From SIG299 sp051880375 (GTDB lineage Bacteria; Bacillota; Clostridia; Lachnospirales; Lachnospiraceae): a DNA stretch of 64,000 nt. Shown in pieces: positions 51,196-59,419 of the stretch. Numbering within the stretch: the first letter of the stretch is position 1; every line of letters starts with the position of its first letter. Below the pieces are notes generated by a model. It made no database searches. It saw only the letters and a program-made list of their open reading frames with translations, and had not been told where the DNA came from. The stretch is taken from assembly GCA_051880375.1 (NCBI GenBank), contig JBJENV010000065.1, forward strand, positions 1 to 64,000, read 5' to 3'. The translations under genes and the position numbers were made by a program.

Positions 51196-51897
51196 TCACA
51201 TTTGCATAAGCAGTTGTCTTAATTCCGCATAATCTGCCACCGTATAAGTCGGTACGGCATCGGTGTCATTCGCCACTCCATGCGGATTATACCAGCACGT
51301 ATCGATTCCCGCATTGTTGCCGCCACGGATATCGGAAGTCAGCGAATCTCCTATTACGATTGCCTGTTCTTTAACAAATCCCGGAATTCCCTGCTCCACC
51401 GCATCAAAAAATTCCTTACTCGGTTTTGGCGCACCGACCTGTTCCGAAATGAAAACACCCTTGAAATACGGAAGCAGCCCGGAAGGAGCCAGTCTTGCCG
51501 TCTGTGTTGCCGCAACTCCGTTTGTCACAAGATACAGTTCAAACTGCCCGGAAAGGTCTCTGCAAAGCTTTCGTGCCCCCGGCAGCAATCGGCTCTGTGC
51601 GGATAGATTTGCCTGAAAATTCACACGCATTTTCTCCGTATCGCCCGTTAAGCCGATGGATTCAAAAAAGCGCCGAAATCTTGTTGCTAACAGTTCCTCC
51701 TTCGTTATCCTGCCAAGCTCCAGCTGTTTCCACATCGACTGATTCAGCTTTGTGTAAACCGAATGATACTCTTCCTTATACTCAATGCCGTTCTGAAGAA
51801 GCGCAGTCTTTAGTGCCTCTCGCTCGGCATACTTAAAATCAAACAATGTTTCATCTGCATCAAACATCAAAAAGCGATAAGACTTCATGCAATCCAA
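51196..51897 (-). CDS. HAD-superfamily hydrolase, YjjG type
   Basis: A 233-residue HAD phosphatase. Motif I is MFDADETLFDF (DxDxT), motif II lies in LYLVTNGVAATQ, motif III in PKPSKEFFD, and motif IV in VIGDSLTSDIRGG. YjjG-type enzymes dephosphorylate nucleoside monophosphates and non-canonical pyrimidine nucleotides. The start is probably TTG 51897 (GGAGG 8 bases upstream, giving a Cys at position 3); ATG 51888 is the next choice with a weaker site. It overlaps nothing but follows ftsK by 13 bases. Confidence 0.88.
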   Translation of the reverse strand: MDCMKSYRFLMFDADETLFDFKYAEREALKTALLQNGIEYKEEYHSVYTKLNQSMWKQLELGRITKEELLATRFRRFFESIGLTGDTEKMRVNFQANLSAQSRLLPGARKLCRDLSGQFELYLVTNGVAATQTARLAPSGLLPYFKGVFISEQVGAPKPSKEFFDAVEQGIPGFVKEQAIVIGDSLTSDIRGGNNAGIDTCWYNPHGVANDTDAVPTYTVADYAELRQLLMQM

Positions 51898-51910
51898 CCT
51901 GTTTTCCTCC

Positions 51911-54900
51911 TTAGTTGCCCTGCAAAAACTGCTCAAACTCTTCCTGTGTCATTAAAATTTTACGAGGTTTTGTTCCTTCCTCCGGACCGACGACTCCGGC
52001 ATCCGCAAGCTGGTCCATAATACGCGCGGCACGATTAAAGCCGATCTTATAAACACGCTGCAGCATACCAATGGAAGCCTTGTCCTTTTCAATGATAAAG
52101 CGTCCCGCTTCGGCAAAATACTCATCCCTTCCGTTATCGGAAGTACCAGCCGCAGCTCCTGCTGCTTCTGCCACGGTACCGCTTGCAATCCTGTTCGTAA
52201 TCTCCTCATTATAAGTAACGGCACCTTCCGTCTGTCCCTTTAAAAATTCAACAACCGCACTGACCTCTTTATCCGATACAAAAGCGCCCTGAATACGCAC
52301 CGGTTTTGTATAACCGGATGGGAAAAACAGCATATCGCCCTTTCCGAGCAGTTTTTCCGCACCGACTGCATCCAGAATGGTTCTGGAATCGATACCGGAG
52401 GATACCGCAAACGCAACTCTTGACGGCACATTTGCCTTTATCAGACCGGTAATAACGTTAACGGACGGACGCTGTGTAGCAAGAATCAGATGTAAGCCTG
52501 CGGCTCTTGCCATTTGTGCCAGACGGCAGATAGCATCTTCTACTTCGCCCGGTGCCACCATCATAAGGTCGGCAAGCTCGTCCACGATAATAACGATGCG
52601 TGGCAGCTTCGGATAATTGGAAGCATTTAAGCCCTCCTTCTCCAGTGCTTCCACACGCTCGTTATAGCCCTTTAAGTCACGAACAGAAAGCTCCGCAAAC
52701 TTCTGATACCGGTCTGTCATTTCCGCAACTGCCCAGTTTAACGCTGCCGAAGCCTTCTTCGGGTCGGTCACAACAGGAATCATGAGATGCGGAATACCGT
52801 TATACACACTAAGCTCTACCACCTTCGGGTCTACCATAATCAGCTTGACATCCGCCGGATTCGCCTTATATAAAATGCTCATGATAATCGTATTAATGCA
52901 GACCGACTTACCGGAACCTGTAGCACCTGCAATCAACAAATGCGGCATCTTTCCGATGTCTGCTACAATATTCTGACCGCCGATATCCTTACCTACAGTA
53001 AACGCAATGTCAGACGGATGATGGATAAATTCCGGCGACTCAATCAGTTCCCGAAGCAGCACGGCGGTATTTTCTTTGTTCGGAACCTCAATACCGACTG
53101 CCGCCTTTCCCGGAATCGGCGCTTCAATACGTACATCCGCCGCTGCAAGATTTAGTTTGATATCATCAGCCAGATTCGTAATTTTGCTGACCTTTACGCC
53201 CTGTTCCGGCTGCAATTCATATCGAGTCACCGATGGTCCCCTGCTTACATTTGTAATTGTTACGCCTACACCAAAGCTTTCCAGCGTATTCTTTAACTTG
53301 TTCGCAGTTTCGTGAAGCTCTGCCTCGGAGGTACCTCTTGCCTTTACAGATGGTCTGGCAAGTAAATCAATCGGAGGAAACACATATTTTTTAGGTACAG
53401 ATGCAGTTCCTTCGGCAGCTTTCTCCGCCACCTGTGCAATATCCTCTGCTGTTGCCCTGTTTTCTGCTTTTGCGACCTTTTCTGTCTGCGCAGACATGCG
53501 TTCTATCTCTGTAGAATTATTGTCTGTTTCAACGTCCGACTGTGCATTGCGCTGTACAGGAGAAGTATCCATACCGTATGGTGCGCGCTCGAAAATTGTC
53601 TTTTCTCTCGGTGCCGCTTCCATCCTTCTGCGATCAGAAAGCGACTGTTCCGAAAAACTCGGTTCAAACGGTTCTACAGCCCTAGGCTCCGGCATATTGC
53701 CAAAGTGAGGCACCGGCTCCGGTAGTTTATATGTCGGCTTTTCCTCTGTCTGCTGCGGTTCTGCCGGCTTGTCTAACACATGATCAAATTTTTTCCGAAG
53801 TTCTTCTTCATAAATACTGTTAACGGCGTCCACCGTCTCCTTTGACGGCGTATAGATACCGTTATATACGAGCTGCTCCGTAGCAGAATCCATCCGTAGT
53901 TCAGGCGTCGTGGTCTGCCTGCTTTCCTTAACCGGCATCGTTTCCTGCATACCGCTCAGATTCTGTTGTTCTATATTTGTAGAATATGTAGCTTCCCTGC
54001 CCACCGGCGCTGTCGGTGAAATACCGCCGAAAAAGTTTTTCTTGGGCGGCTTCTTTTCCTCCTCTTCCTGCTTCTTTTCTGTCTCAGGCTTCAGCAAAAA
54101 GCTCTGCGCTCTGGTTGTTTCCATAAGCTCAAGTTCCTGCTGTTCATACAATGCATCCTCTTCTTCTCTTAGCCTTCTCTGCTCTCTGTGTCTCTTTGCG
54201 GACGCCACTCCATAATCCGCCAGAAGTGCAAACAAGGCCTTTCCGGTAAGAAGCATAACAAACAGAACAGCCAGCGCAATCAGTACTACATAACTTCCTG
54301 CCTTTCCGAATGCCGGTACAAACAGCGTGCAGAGCAGTCCGCCAAGAAAACCGCCTCCGTTTTTATGCTCTGCTGCATATTTATAGTATTCGAAAACGGA
54401 ATCCTTCGCCATTTCTCCAAAAGACAGCTGGATGATGCCTGAAATTACCGCAAACAATCCAAGCGACGCTAAAAGCTTTCCGATATACCTCTTATTTGCA
54501 TGATGGTTTGCCAGATAAAACGCAATTCCGAAGAACAACAGAAACGGAATCAGATATGCCAAAAAACCAAACAGACCAAAGGTTACGCTATTAATGATTT
54601 CACCGAACTTTCCGCTTAAACTGAAGTTGCTTAAGAACAGCAATACAGAGACAACGAGCGTTGCAAGCAGTATAAGCTCGTTATTGAGTTCTGAAGGCAT
54701 TGCTTCGCTTATTTGAGGATCAGCCTTTTCCTTCCGCGACTTTCCTGCTGAATTAACCTTTGCAGACGCAGACGTCTTTGACGCAGCCCCCGTCCTTGCA
54801 GCTGCTGTCTTCTTTGTGGATGCCTTTGTCTTAGCTGTCCTATTTCCATTCTTAGAAGAGACCGATGTCCTGCTGTTTCTCTGTCCGCTTTTTCCTGTAC

Positions 54901-54913
54901 CCTTGACTGCCAT
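51911..54913 (-). CDS. ftsK: DNA translocase FtsK/SpoIIIE
   Basis: A 1000-residue FtsK/SpoIIIE. A basic, Ala/Lys-rich N-terminus (1-60) precedes four membrane helices (about 75-235). A long variable linker (about 240-500) leads to the RecA-like motor with Walker A AGATGSGKSVCINTII and Walker B RIVIIVDELADLMM, and the C-terminal winged-helix gamma domain (SIGMLQRVYKIGFNRAARIM) that reads KOPS/SRS sites. It pumps chromosomes through division or sporulation septa. Location downstream of tepA and uppP mirrors spoIIIE in Bacillus. GGGAG lies upstream of ATG 54913. Confidence 0.97.
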   Translation of the reverse strand: MAVKGTGKSGQRNSRTSVSSKNGNRTAKTKASTKKTAAARTGAASKTSASAKVNSAGKSRKEKADPQISEAMPSELNNELILLATLVVSVLLFLSNFSLSGKFGEIINSVTFGLFGFLAYLIPFLLFFGIAFYLANHHANKRYIGKLLASLGLFAVISGIIQLSFGEMAKDSVFEYYKYAAEHKNGGGFLGGLLCTLFVPAFGKAGSYVVLIALAVLFVMLLTGKALFALLADYGVASAKRHREQRRLREEEDALYEQQELELMETTRAQSFLLKPETEKKQEEEEKKPPKKNFFGGISPTAPVGREATYSTNIEQQNLSGMQETMPVKESRQTTTPELRMDSATEQLVYNGIYTPSKETVDAVNSIYEEELRKKFDHVLDKPAEPQQTEEKPTYKLPEPVPHFGNMPEPRAVEPFEPSFSEQSLSDRRRMEAAPREKTIFERAPYGMDTSPVQRNAQSDVETDNNSTEIERMSAQTEKVAKAENRATAEDIAQVAEKAAEGTASVPKKYVFPPIDLLARPSVKARGTSEAELHETANKLKNTLESFGVGVTITNVSRGPSVTRYELQPEQGVKVSKITNLADDIKLNLAAADVRIEAPIPGKAAVGIEVPNKENTAVLLRELIESPEFIHHPSDIAFTVGKDIGGQNIVADIGKMPHLLIAGATGSGKSVCINTIIMSILYKANPADVKLIMVDPKVVELSVYNGIPHLMIPVVTDPKKASAALNWAVAEMTDRYQKFAELSVRDLKGYNERVEALEKEGLNASNYPKLPRIVIIVDELADLMMVAPGEVEDAICRLAQMARAAGLHLILATQRPSVNVITGLIKANVPSRVAFAVSSGIDSRTILDAVGAEKLLGKGDMLFFPSGYTKPVRIQGAFVSDKEVSAVVEFLKGQTEGAVTYNEEITNRIASGTVAEAAGAAAGTSDNGRDEYFAEAGRFIIEKDKASIGMLQRVYKIGFNRAARIMDQLADAGVVGPEEGTKPRKILMTQEEFEQFLQGN

Positions 54914-54928
54914 AAATTTCTACTCCCT

Positions 54929-55810
54929 TTACATAATAAAATACGCTGCGATTGCAATCACTCCAACGAAGAAGCAGTAAAATGAAAAATACTTGAATTT
55001 TTTGCCGCGAACGACAACAAGCATTGTTTTAATGCTGATATAGCCGACCACAGCAGCAACGACTGTACCAATCAGGTAGGCCAGAAGCTCTGATGATGCC
55101 ACCATAGCCGGTTCAAAATCCTTTATTTCCAATAATGCCGCACCAAGTACTGCCGGAATCGACATAATAAACGAATAGCGTACGGCGAAGCTGCGGTCAA
55201 AGCCGCAAAGCAGACCGGTCGCAATCGTCGTTCCGGAACGGGAAAGACCCGGAAGCGTTGCTGCTCCCTGTGCAATACCTAACACCAGTGCTTTCGGATA
55301 GCTCGTATTTGCTTCTGTCAGATTACCTGATTTTGCATAGTCCGCTACCAAAAGCAGTACTCCGGTCACCAGAAGCATGATACCAGGTACTAAAATACCC
55401 GCAGCGGCGGTTTCAATGATATCCTGAAATAAAACACCGATGATTCCGGTTGGTATGGTTGACACAATCACAAGCAGTACAAACCGGCGGTAAGGTGTTG
55501 CTGCCATCGGTACATACTTTCTTTTATGCTCCTTGTCCGCAAACAGATTTGCTGCTGCATAAAAAGCATTCTTGAAAAAATCTCCGATGATACAAAAGCC
55601 TTCGTAAATCAATGCCTTTACATCCTTCCAGAAAGCCACAAAAATGGCAACCAAAGTTCCAAGATGAAGCAGTACATCAAATAACAGCCCCGTTTCAACT
55701 TCAATATGTAATATCTGTTTAAAAATAGCCAGATGCCCTGAACTGCTGATTGGTAAAAACTCTGCCAGCCCCTGCACCAGACCCATAATAATTGCTTCTA
55801 TAATTGACAT
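54929..55810 (-). CDS. uppP: Undecaprenyl-diphosphatase UppP (BacA)
   Basis: A 293-residue polytopic membrane protein (about eight helices). Signature motifs: MGLVQGLAEFLPISSSGHLA with the catalytic Glu and Ser region, and LPGLSRSGTTIATGLLCGFD. It recycles undecaprenyl diphosphate to the monophosphate carrier used in cell wall synthesis and confers bacitracin tolerance. ATG 55810 was chosen with GGTGG 8 bases upstream; an in-frame GTG lies at 55822. The gene has its own promoter and an unusual leader. Confidence 0.96.
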   Translation of the reverse strand: MSIIEAIIMGLVQGLAEFLPISSSGHLAIFKQILHIEVETGLLFDVLLHLGTLVAIFVAFWKDVKALIYEGFCIIGDFFKNAFYAAANLFADKEHKRKYVPMAATPYRRFVLLVIVSTIPTGIIGVLFQDIIETAAAGILVPGIMLLVTGVLLLVADYAKSGNLTEANTSYPKALVLGIAQGAATLPGLSRSGTTIATGLLCGFDRSFAVRYSFIMSIPAVLGAALLEIKDFEPAMVASSELLAYLIGTVVAAVVGYISIKTMLVVVRGKKFKYFSFYCFFVGVIAIAAYFIM

Positions 55811-55850
55811 TTCTCCATCCACCCTTCCAGTTTTCTATATAAAAAACCAA

Positions 55851-55866
55851 TGCATGATTTCATGCA
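55851..55866 (-). terminator. Terminator-like hairpin in the uppP leader
   Basis: TGCATG and CATGCA arms (6 bp, 4-base loop) followed on the minus strand, 4 bases later, by TTTTTT. It lies about 60 bases downstream of the uppP promoter start site and about 40 bases before the ATG. It may be the end of the tepA transcript or an attenuator of uppP. Confidence 0.5.
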
Positions 55867-55880
55867 CCGTGCTGTTTTCC

Positions 55881-55924
55881 CGGTACATTGTTTATCCACG
55901 ATTCCTCAGGGAAACAATGTACCG
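55881..55924 (-). promoter_or_regulatory. Long-stem hairpin at the 5' end of the uppP transcript
   Basis: A perfect 13-bp inverted repeat: CGGTACATTGTTT (55881-55893) with AAACAATGTACCG (55912-55924), loop of 18 bases. On the minus strand it begins at the predicted transcription start. Such a stem at the very 5' end could stabilise the mRNA, act as an operator, or be the sensing part of an attenuator with the hairpin at 55851-55866. I match it to no known riboswitch. Confidence 0.6.
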
Positions 55925-55930
55925 ATTTCT

Positions 55931-55959
55931 ATTATAATAGACACACGCCGAGAAAACAA
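55931..55959 (-). promoter_or_regulatory. Sigma-A promoter of uppP
   Basis: TTGTTT (55954-55959) and perfect TATAAT (55931-55936) on the minus strand with 17 bp between them, placed 8 bases after the tepA stop. Start near 55924. Confidence 0.75.
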
Positions 55960-55967
55960 GCACATTT

Positions 55968-56651
55968 TCAGACACCGATCAGTTCATACAGCTTTCTCAT
56001 TGCCTGACTGATTCCGCCTACTTCATTCACAAGTCCCTCTTCCACCGCATCCTGTCCGACCAAAAGCGTGCCGAGATCTTTTGTCATCTGTTCGGTCTCC
56101 ATCATCATCTGTTCCAGACGTTCCTTGGAAACGCTGCTGTGGCTTGAAATAAATCCCGTAATCCTGTCCTGTATCCTCTGAAAGAATTCATAAGTCTGCG
56201 GCGCTCCAATTACCATTCCGCTCATTCTGACCGGATGAATTAACATCGTTCCGGAGGGTACAATAAAAGCATAATCTGCCGCTGTCGCAAGCGGTACGCC
56301 AATGGAATGGGTATCCCCGATGACCAGCGAAACCTTTGGTTTACCGATAGAGGCAATCATCTCCGCAAGTGCCAGCCCACAGGAAACATCTCCGCCGACC
56401 GTATTTAAAAGTACGAGTACCCCCTGAATGCTGTCATCATCTTCAATGGCTGCAAGCTGCGGAAGCACATGCTCGTATTTTGTCGTCTTTACATTTCCCG
56501 GAGAGTTCTCATGCCCCTCAATTTCTCCGATAATCGTAAGAAGATGAATTTTTACTTTTTCCTTATTTTTATCTAATACCGCCTGTCCATATTCCGAAAT
56601 TTTTTCATCCTGTGCACTCGTTTCCTTGTCTGAATTCTTTTTATCGCCCAC
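55968..56651 (-). CDS. tepA: ClpP-family serine peptidase TepA (YmfB)
   Basis: A 227-residue ClpP-like protease of the TepA type: LLTIIGEIEGHENSPGNVKT then VLVLLNTVGGDVSCGLALAE. The catalytic Ser is in GDTHSIGVPLATAAD and the His in GTMLIHPVRM. TepA aids protein translocation and spore outgrowth in Bacillus. The start is GTG 56651 with GGAGGAGA 8 bases upstream; the upstream ATG at 56669 would place the ribosome site inside the coding region and has none before it. tepA beside spoIIIE is conserved synteny. Confidence 0.9.
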   Translation of the reverse strand: MGDKKNSDKETSAQDEKISEYGQAVLDKNKEKVKIHLLTIIGEIEGHENSPGNVKTTKYEHVLPQLAAIEDDDSIQGVLVLLNTVGGDVSCGLALAEMIASIGKPKVSLVIGDTHSIGVPLATAADYAFIVPSGTMLIHPVRMSGMVIGAPQTYEFFQRIQDRITGFISSHSSVSKERLEQMMMETEQMTKDLGTLLVGQDAVEEGLVNEVGGISQAMRKLYELIGV

Positions 56652-56680
56652 GAAACACGTCTCCTCCATGAAAAATTCAA

Positions 56681-56719
56681 GGGACCTAATACCAACATGA
56701 TGTGTCAGTAATAAGTCCC
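56681..56719 (-). terminator. Probable terminator after the sulfhydrylase gene
   Basis: A 12-bp stem with one mismatch and one G-U pair: GGGACCTAATAC (56681-56692) with GTAATAAGTCCC (56708-56719), followed on the minus strand by TTGAATTTTT. It ends pnp-peptidase-sulfhydrylase transcription ahead of tepA. No promoter for tepA is evident downstream of it. Confidence 0.6.
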
Positions 56720-56755
56720 CTTTATTTTATGCGGTTTCAGGCAGAAATATTCGTC

Positions 56756-58027
56756 CTAAGCCTCAAATGCCTGCGTAAGGTCTGCAAGAATGTCCTGAAC
56801 ATCCTCAATGCCAATCGACATTCTGACCAAATCAGGGCTGACACCGGCTGCAACCAGCTGCTCATCCGTCATCTGGCGGTGCGTTGTACTTGCAGGATGA
56901 AGGACACTTGTTCTGGCATCTGCCACATGCACAACGATGGCAGCTAACTTCACACTGTCCATGAACTTCATGGCTGCCTCTCTTCCACCCTTTACGCCAA
57001 ACGAAATAACACCGCTTGTTCCGTCCGGAAGATACTTCTTTGCAAGCTCGTGGTACTTATTGCCCTCAAGCCCCGGATAGTTAACCCACGATACATGCTC
57101 GTTTTCACTTAACCATTTTGCTACGGTAAGCGCATTTTCGCAATGACGTTCCATCCGAAGATGCAGTGTTTCCAGTCCGAGATTTAAGTAAAATGCATTC
57201 TGCGGAGATGGTGTGGAACCAAGGTCACGCATCAGCTGTACTCTTGCTTTTGTAATAAAGGCTGCCCTGCCGCAGTCTCTTGTATATACCATGCCGTGAT
57301 AGGACTCATCCGGTGTGGAAAGCCCCGGAAACCTGCCGTTATCCCACGGGAAATTTCCGCTGTCCACGATAACACCGCCAAGTGCTGTCGCATGACCGTC
57401 CATGTACTTTGAAGTCGAATGAACAACGACATCTGCTCCGAATTCAAACGGACGGCAAAGCATCGGAGTTGCAAACGTATTGTCAATAAACAACGGAAGT
57501 CCGTGAGCGTGTGCCACCTTTGCAAACTTTTCGATATCGCATACAACAAGTGACGGATTCGATAACGTTTCCGCAAAAATCAGTTTTGTGTTTTCTTTCA
57601 CATGAGTGGCCAGTTCCTCTGCCGAAATGTCCGGGTCGACAAATGTCACATCAATACCGAACTTTTTTAAGGTTACAGCGAACAGGTTAAAGGTTCCCCC
57701 GTAAATGGCTGCTGCAGAAATCAAATGGTCACCTGCCTCACAGATGTTTAATACCGCAAGCATGGTTGCCGCCTGTCCGGACGAGGTGCAAAGCGCACCG
57801 ACACCGCCCTCCAGCATTGCAATTTTCTTTTCCACACAGTCCACGGTCGGATTCGCTATTCTTGTATAGAAAAAGCCGTCCTCCTGTAGGTCAAACAGTT
57901 TTCCTACGGTTTCACTGCTGTCGTACTTATATGTCGTACTCTGACAAATCGGTACAACTCTCGGTGCTCCGTTTTCCGGCTCATAGGCACCCTGTACGCA
58001 TACTGTGTTCTTTCTGTATTCTGCCAT
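56756..58027 (-). CDS. O-acetylhomoserine sulfhydrylase / aminocarboxypropyltransferase
   Basis: A 423-residue Cys/Met-metabolism PLP enzyme of the MetY type. SSETVGKLFDLQEDGFFYTR, then IANPTVDCVEKKIAMLEGG and ALCTSSGQAATML, and the PLP-lysine motif VVHSTSKYMDGHATALGG. It makes homocysteine from O-acetylhomoserine and sulfide. GGGAGG precedes ATG 58027. Related enzymes (cystathionine gamma-lyase/synthase) share the fold; the long DGFFYTR-type N-terminus favours MetY. Confidence 0.93.
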   Translation of the reverse strand: MAEYRKNTVCVQGAYEPENGAPRVVPICQSTTYKYDSSETVGKLFDLQEDGFFYTRIANPTVDCVEKKIAMLEGGVGALCTSSGQAATMLAVLNICEAGDHLISAAAIYGGTFNLFAVTLKKFGIDVTFVDPDISAEELATHVKENTKLIFAETLSNPSLVVCDIEKFAKVAHAHGLPLFIDNTFATPMLCRPFEFGADVVVHSTSKYMDGHATALGGVIVDSGNFPWDNGRFPGLSTPDESYHGMVYTRDCGRAAFITKARVQLMRDLGSTPSPQNAFYLNLGLETLHLRMERHCENALTVAKWLSENEHVSWVNYPGLEGNKYHELAKKYLPDGTSGVISFGVKGGREAAMKFMDSVKLAAIVVHVADARTSVLHPASTTHRQMTDEQLVAAGVSPDLVRMSIGIEDVQDILADLTQAFEA

Positions 58028-58045
58028 AGCTTTTTTCCTCCCTTT

Positions 58046-59413
58046 TTAGCACTGCCAACGCTCTTTTATCTTTGTTTCGCTTTCCTTTATGTCACCGACT
58101 AAACAGATGCTGCATGTTTTCATATCTAAGTACTGCCGGGCAAAGGAAAGAATATCATCCGCAGTCACCTGAGACAAACGCTCTATGGTTTCCTCAAGCG
58201 GCACGATTCTGTCGTGCATTAAAAGTGATTTCGCATTGTGCTCCATGCGATTTCGTGCACTCTCGCTGCCCATAATCATTTCGGTACGAAGCTGCGTGGA
58301 AAGTGCTGCCAGCTCCGGCTCACCAATTTTCGTGGAACGAAATTCCTGTAAGATTTCCTTAAGGGTATCATAAACAAGAAGCGCGTTTGCAGGATTTACA
58401 ATCACATCAATGTGAAACAGACCTGCATAACGGTACATACTCGAATAAGAATAAACCGAGTACGCAAGTCCCGATTCCTCCCTGATTTTCTGGAAGAGAC
58501 GTGAATTGTTACTGCCGCCCAGTACTGCATTGGTCACAATCATCGTATGCCTTGCATCATCTCGCTCAGAAACCGTATCAAACGCAAGGTTCATATATAG
58601 CTGCTCCACATCCTTTTCCCGCTTGCAAAAGCACCGGTGAAATACCGGTACCTCAGGTGTATCCTGCCTGTGGAACTTTTTTTCGTAAGGAACGTCTGGT
58701 AACGGCTTACTTCCGTTTGAGAATGTATTCTTAAGCTTCCCTGCCAGTTTTCCGGAGACCTCTGCTGCCGTATTTGTTCCGTACTTCGGAATTGCTCCGA
58801 AATATCGTTTCACATCGGAAAGGAACTCTTCTTCTTTATAATTTCCGGCAATGGAAATCACCATATTGCTACCGTAATAATGCTCTGCCATAAAAGCAAC
58901 AATCTGCTCCTTTGTCATAGCCTTTACCACCGACTTTTCTCCGGAAATTATAAACCCAAGCGGATGGTTCTTCCAGACGTTCTTCTGAAGCAGCTCATGC
59001 ACCAAATCCTCCGGGGAATCATCGTACATGTCGATTTCCTCTAAAATAACGCCAAGCTCCTTCTTTAGCGGCTCTTCCTCAAATGTGGAATTGAGGAGCA
59101 TATCACCAAGCAGTTCCATCAGTCTTGGAAGAAATTCAGCTAACGTCACACCATAAAACGCGGTGCATTCTTTTCCGGTAAATGCATTTAACTGGTCTCC
59201 GATGGCTGAAATTTCATCCGCCAGCTGCTTTGCCGTCCGTGTCTTTGTTCCCTTGAACAGACAGTGTTCAATGACGTGGGAAATCCCGTTATTTTCTCTT
59301 GTTTCATGGGCGGAGCCGACGCCCACCCATACCCCGAAAGAAACGGTTCTGAGATGTGTCATCGGCTCCATTACAACCCTTATGCCATTTTCTAATACAA
59401 TTGTCTTAACCAT
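58046..59413 (-). CDS. M16 family zinc metallopeptidase (MlpA/YmxG type)
   Basis: A 455-residue M16 peptidase with the inverted zinc motif HVIEH (residues 46-50) in NGISHVIEHCLFKGT, and downstream GVILEEIDMYDDSPEDLVHE with the third ligand Glu. The inactive half follows with AVLGGSNNSRLFQKIREE and GLAYSVYSYSSMY. In Bacillus the matching gene (mlpA/ymxG) also follows pnp. It starts 7 bases after the pnp stop with almost no ribosome site, so translation is probably coupled. Confidence 0.93.
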   Translation of the reverse strand: MVKTIVLENGIRVVMEPMTHLRTVSFGVWVGVGSAHETRENNGISHVIEHCLFKGTKTRTAKQLADEISAIGDQLNAFTGKECTAFYGVTLAEFLPRLMELLGDMLLNSTFEEEPLKKELGVILEEIDMYDDSPEDLVHELLQKNVWKNHPLGFIISGEKSVVKAMTKEQIVAFMAEHYYGSNMVISIAGNYKEEEFLSDVKRYFGAIPKYGTNTAAEVSGKLAGKLKNTFSNGSKPLPDVPYEKKFHRQDTPEVPVFHRCFCKREKDVEQLYMNLAFDTVSERDDARHTMIVTNAVLGGSNNSRLFQKIREESGLAYSVYSYSSMYRYAGLFHIDVIVNPANALLVYDTLKEILQEFRSTKIGEPELAALSTQLRTEMIMGSESARNRMEHNAKSLLMHDRIVPLEETIERLSQVTADDILSFARQYLDMKTCSICLVGDIKESETKIKERWQC

Positions 59414-59419
59414 TCACTG

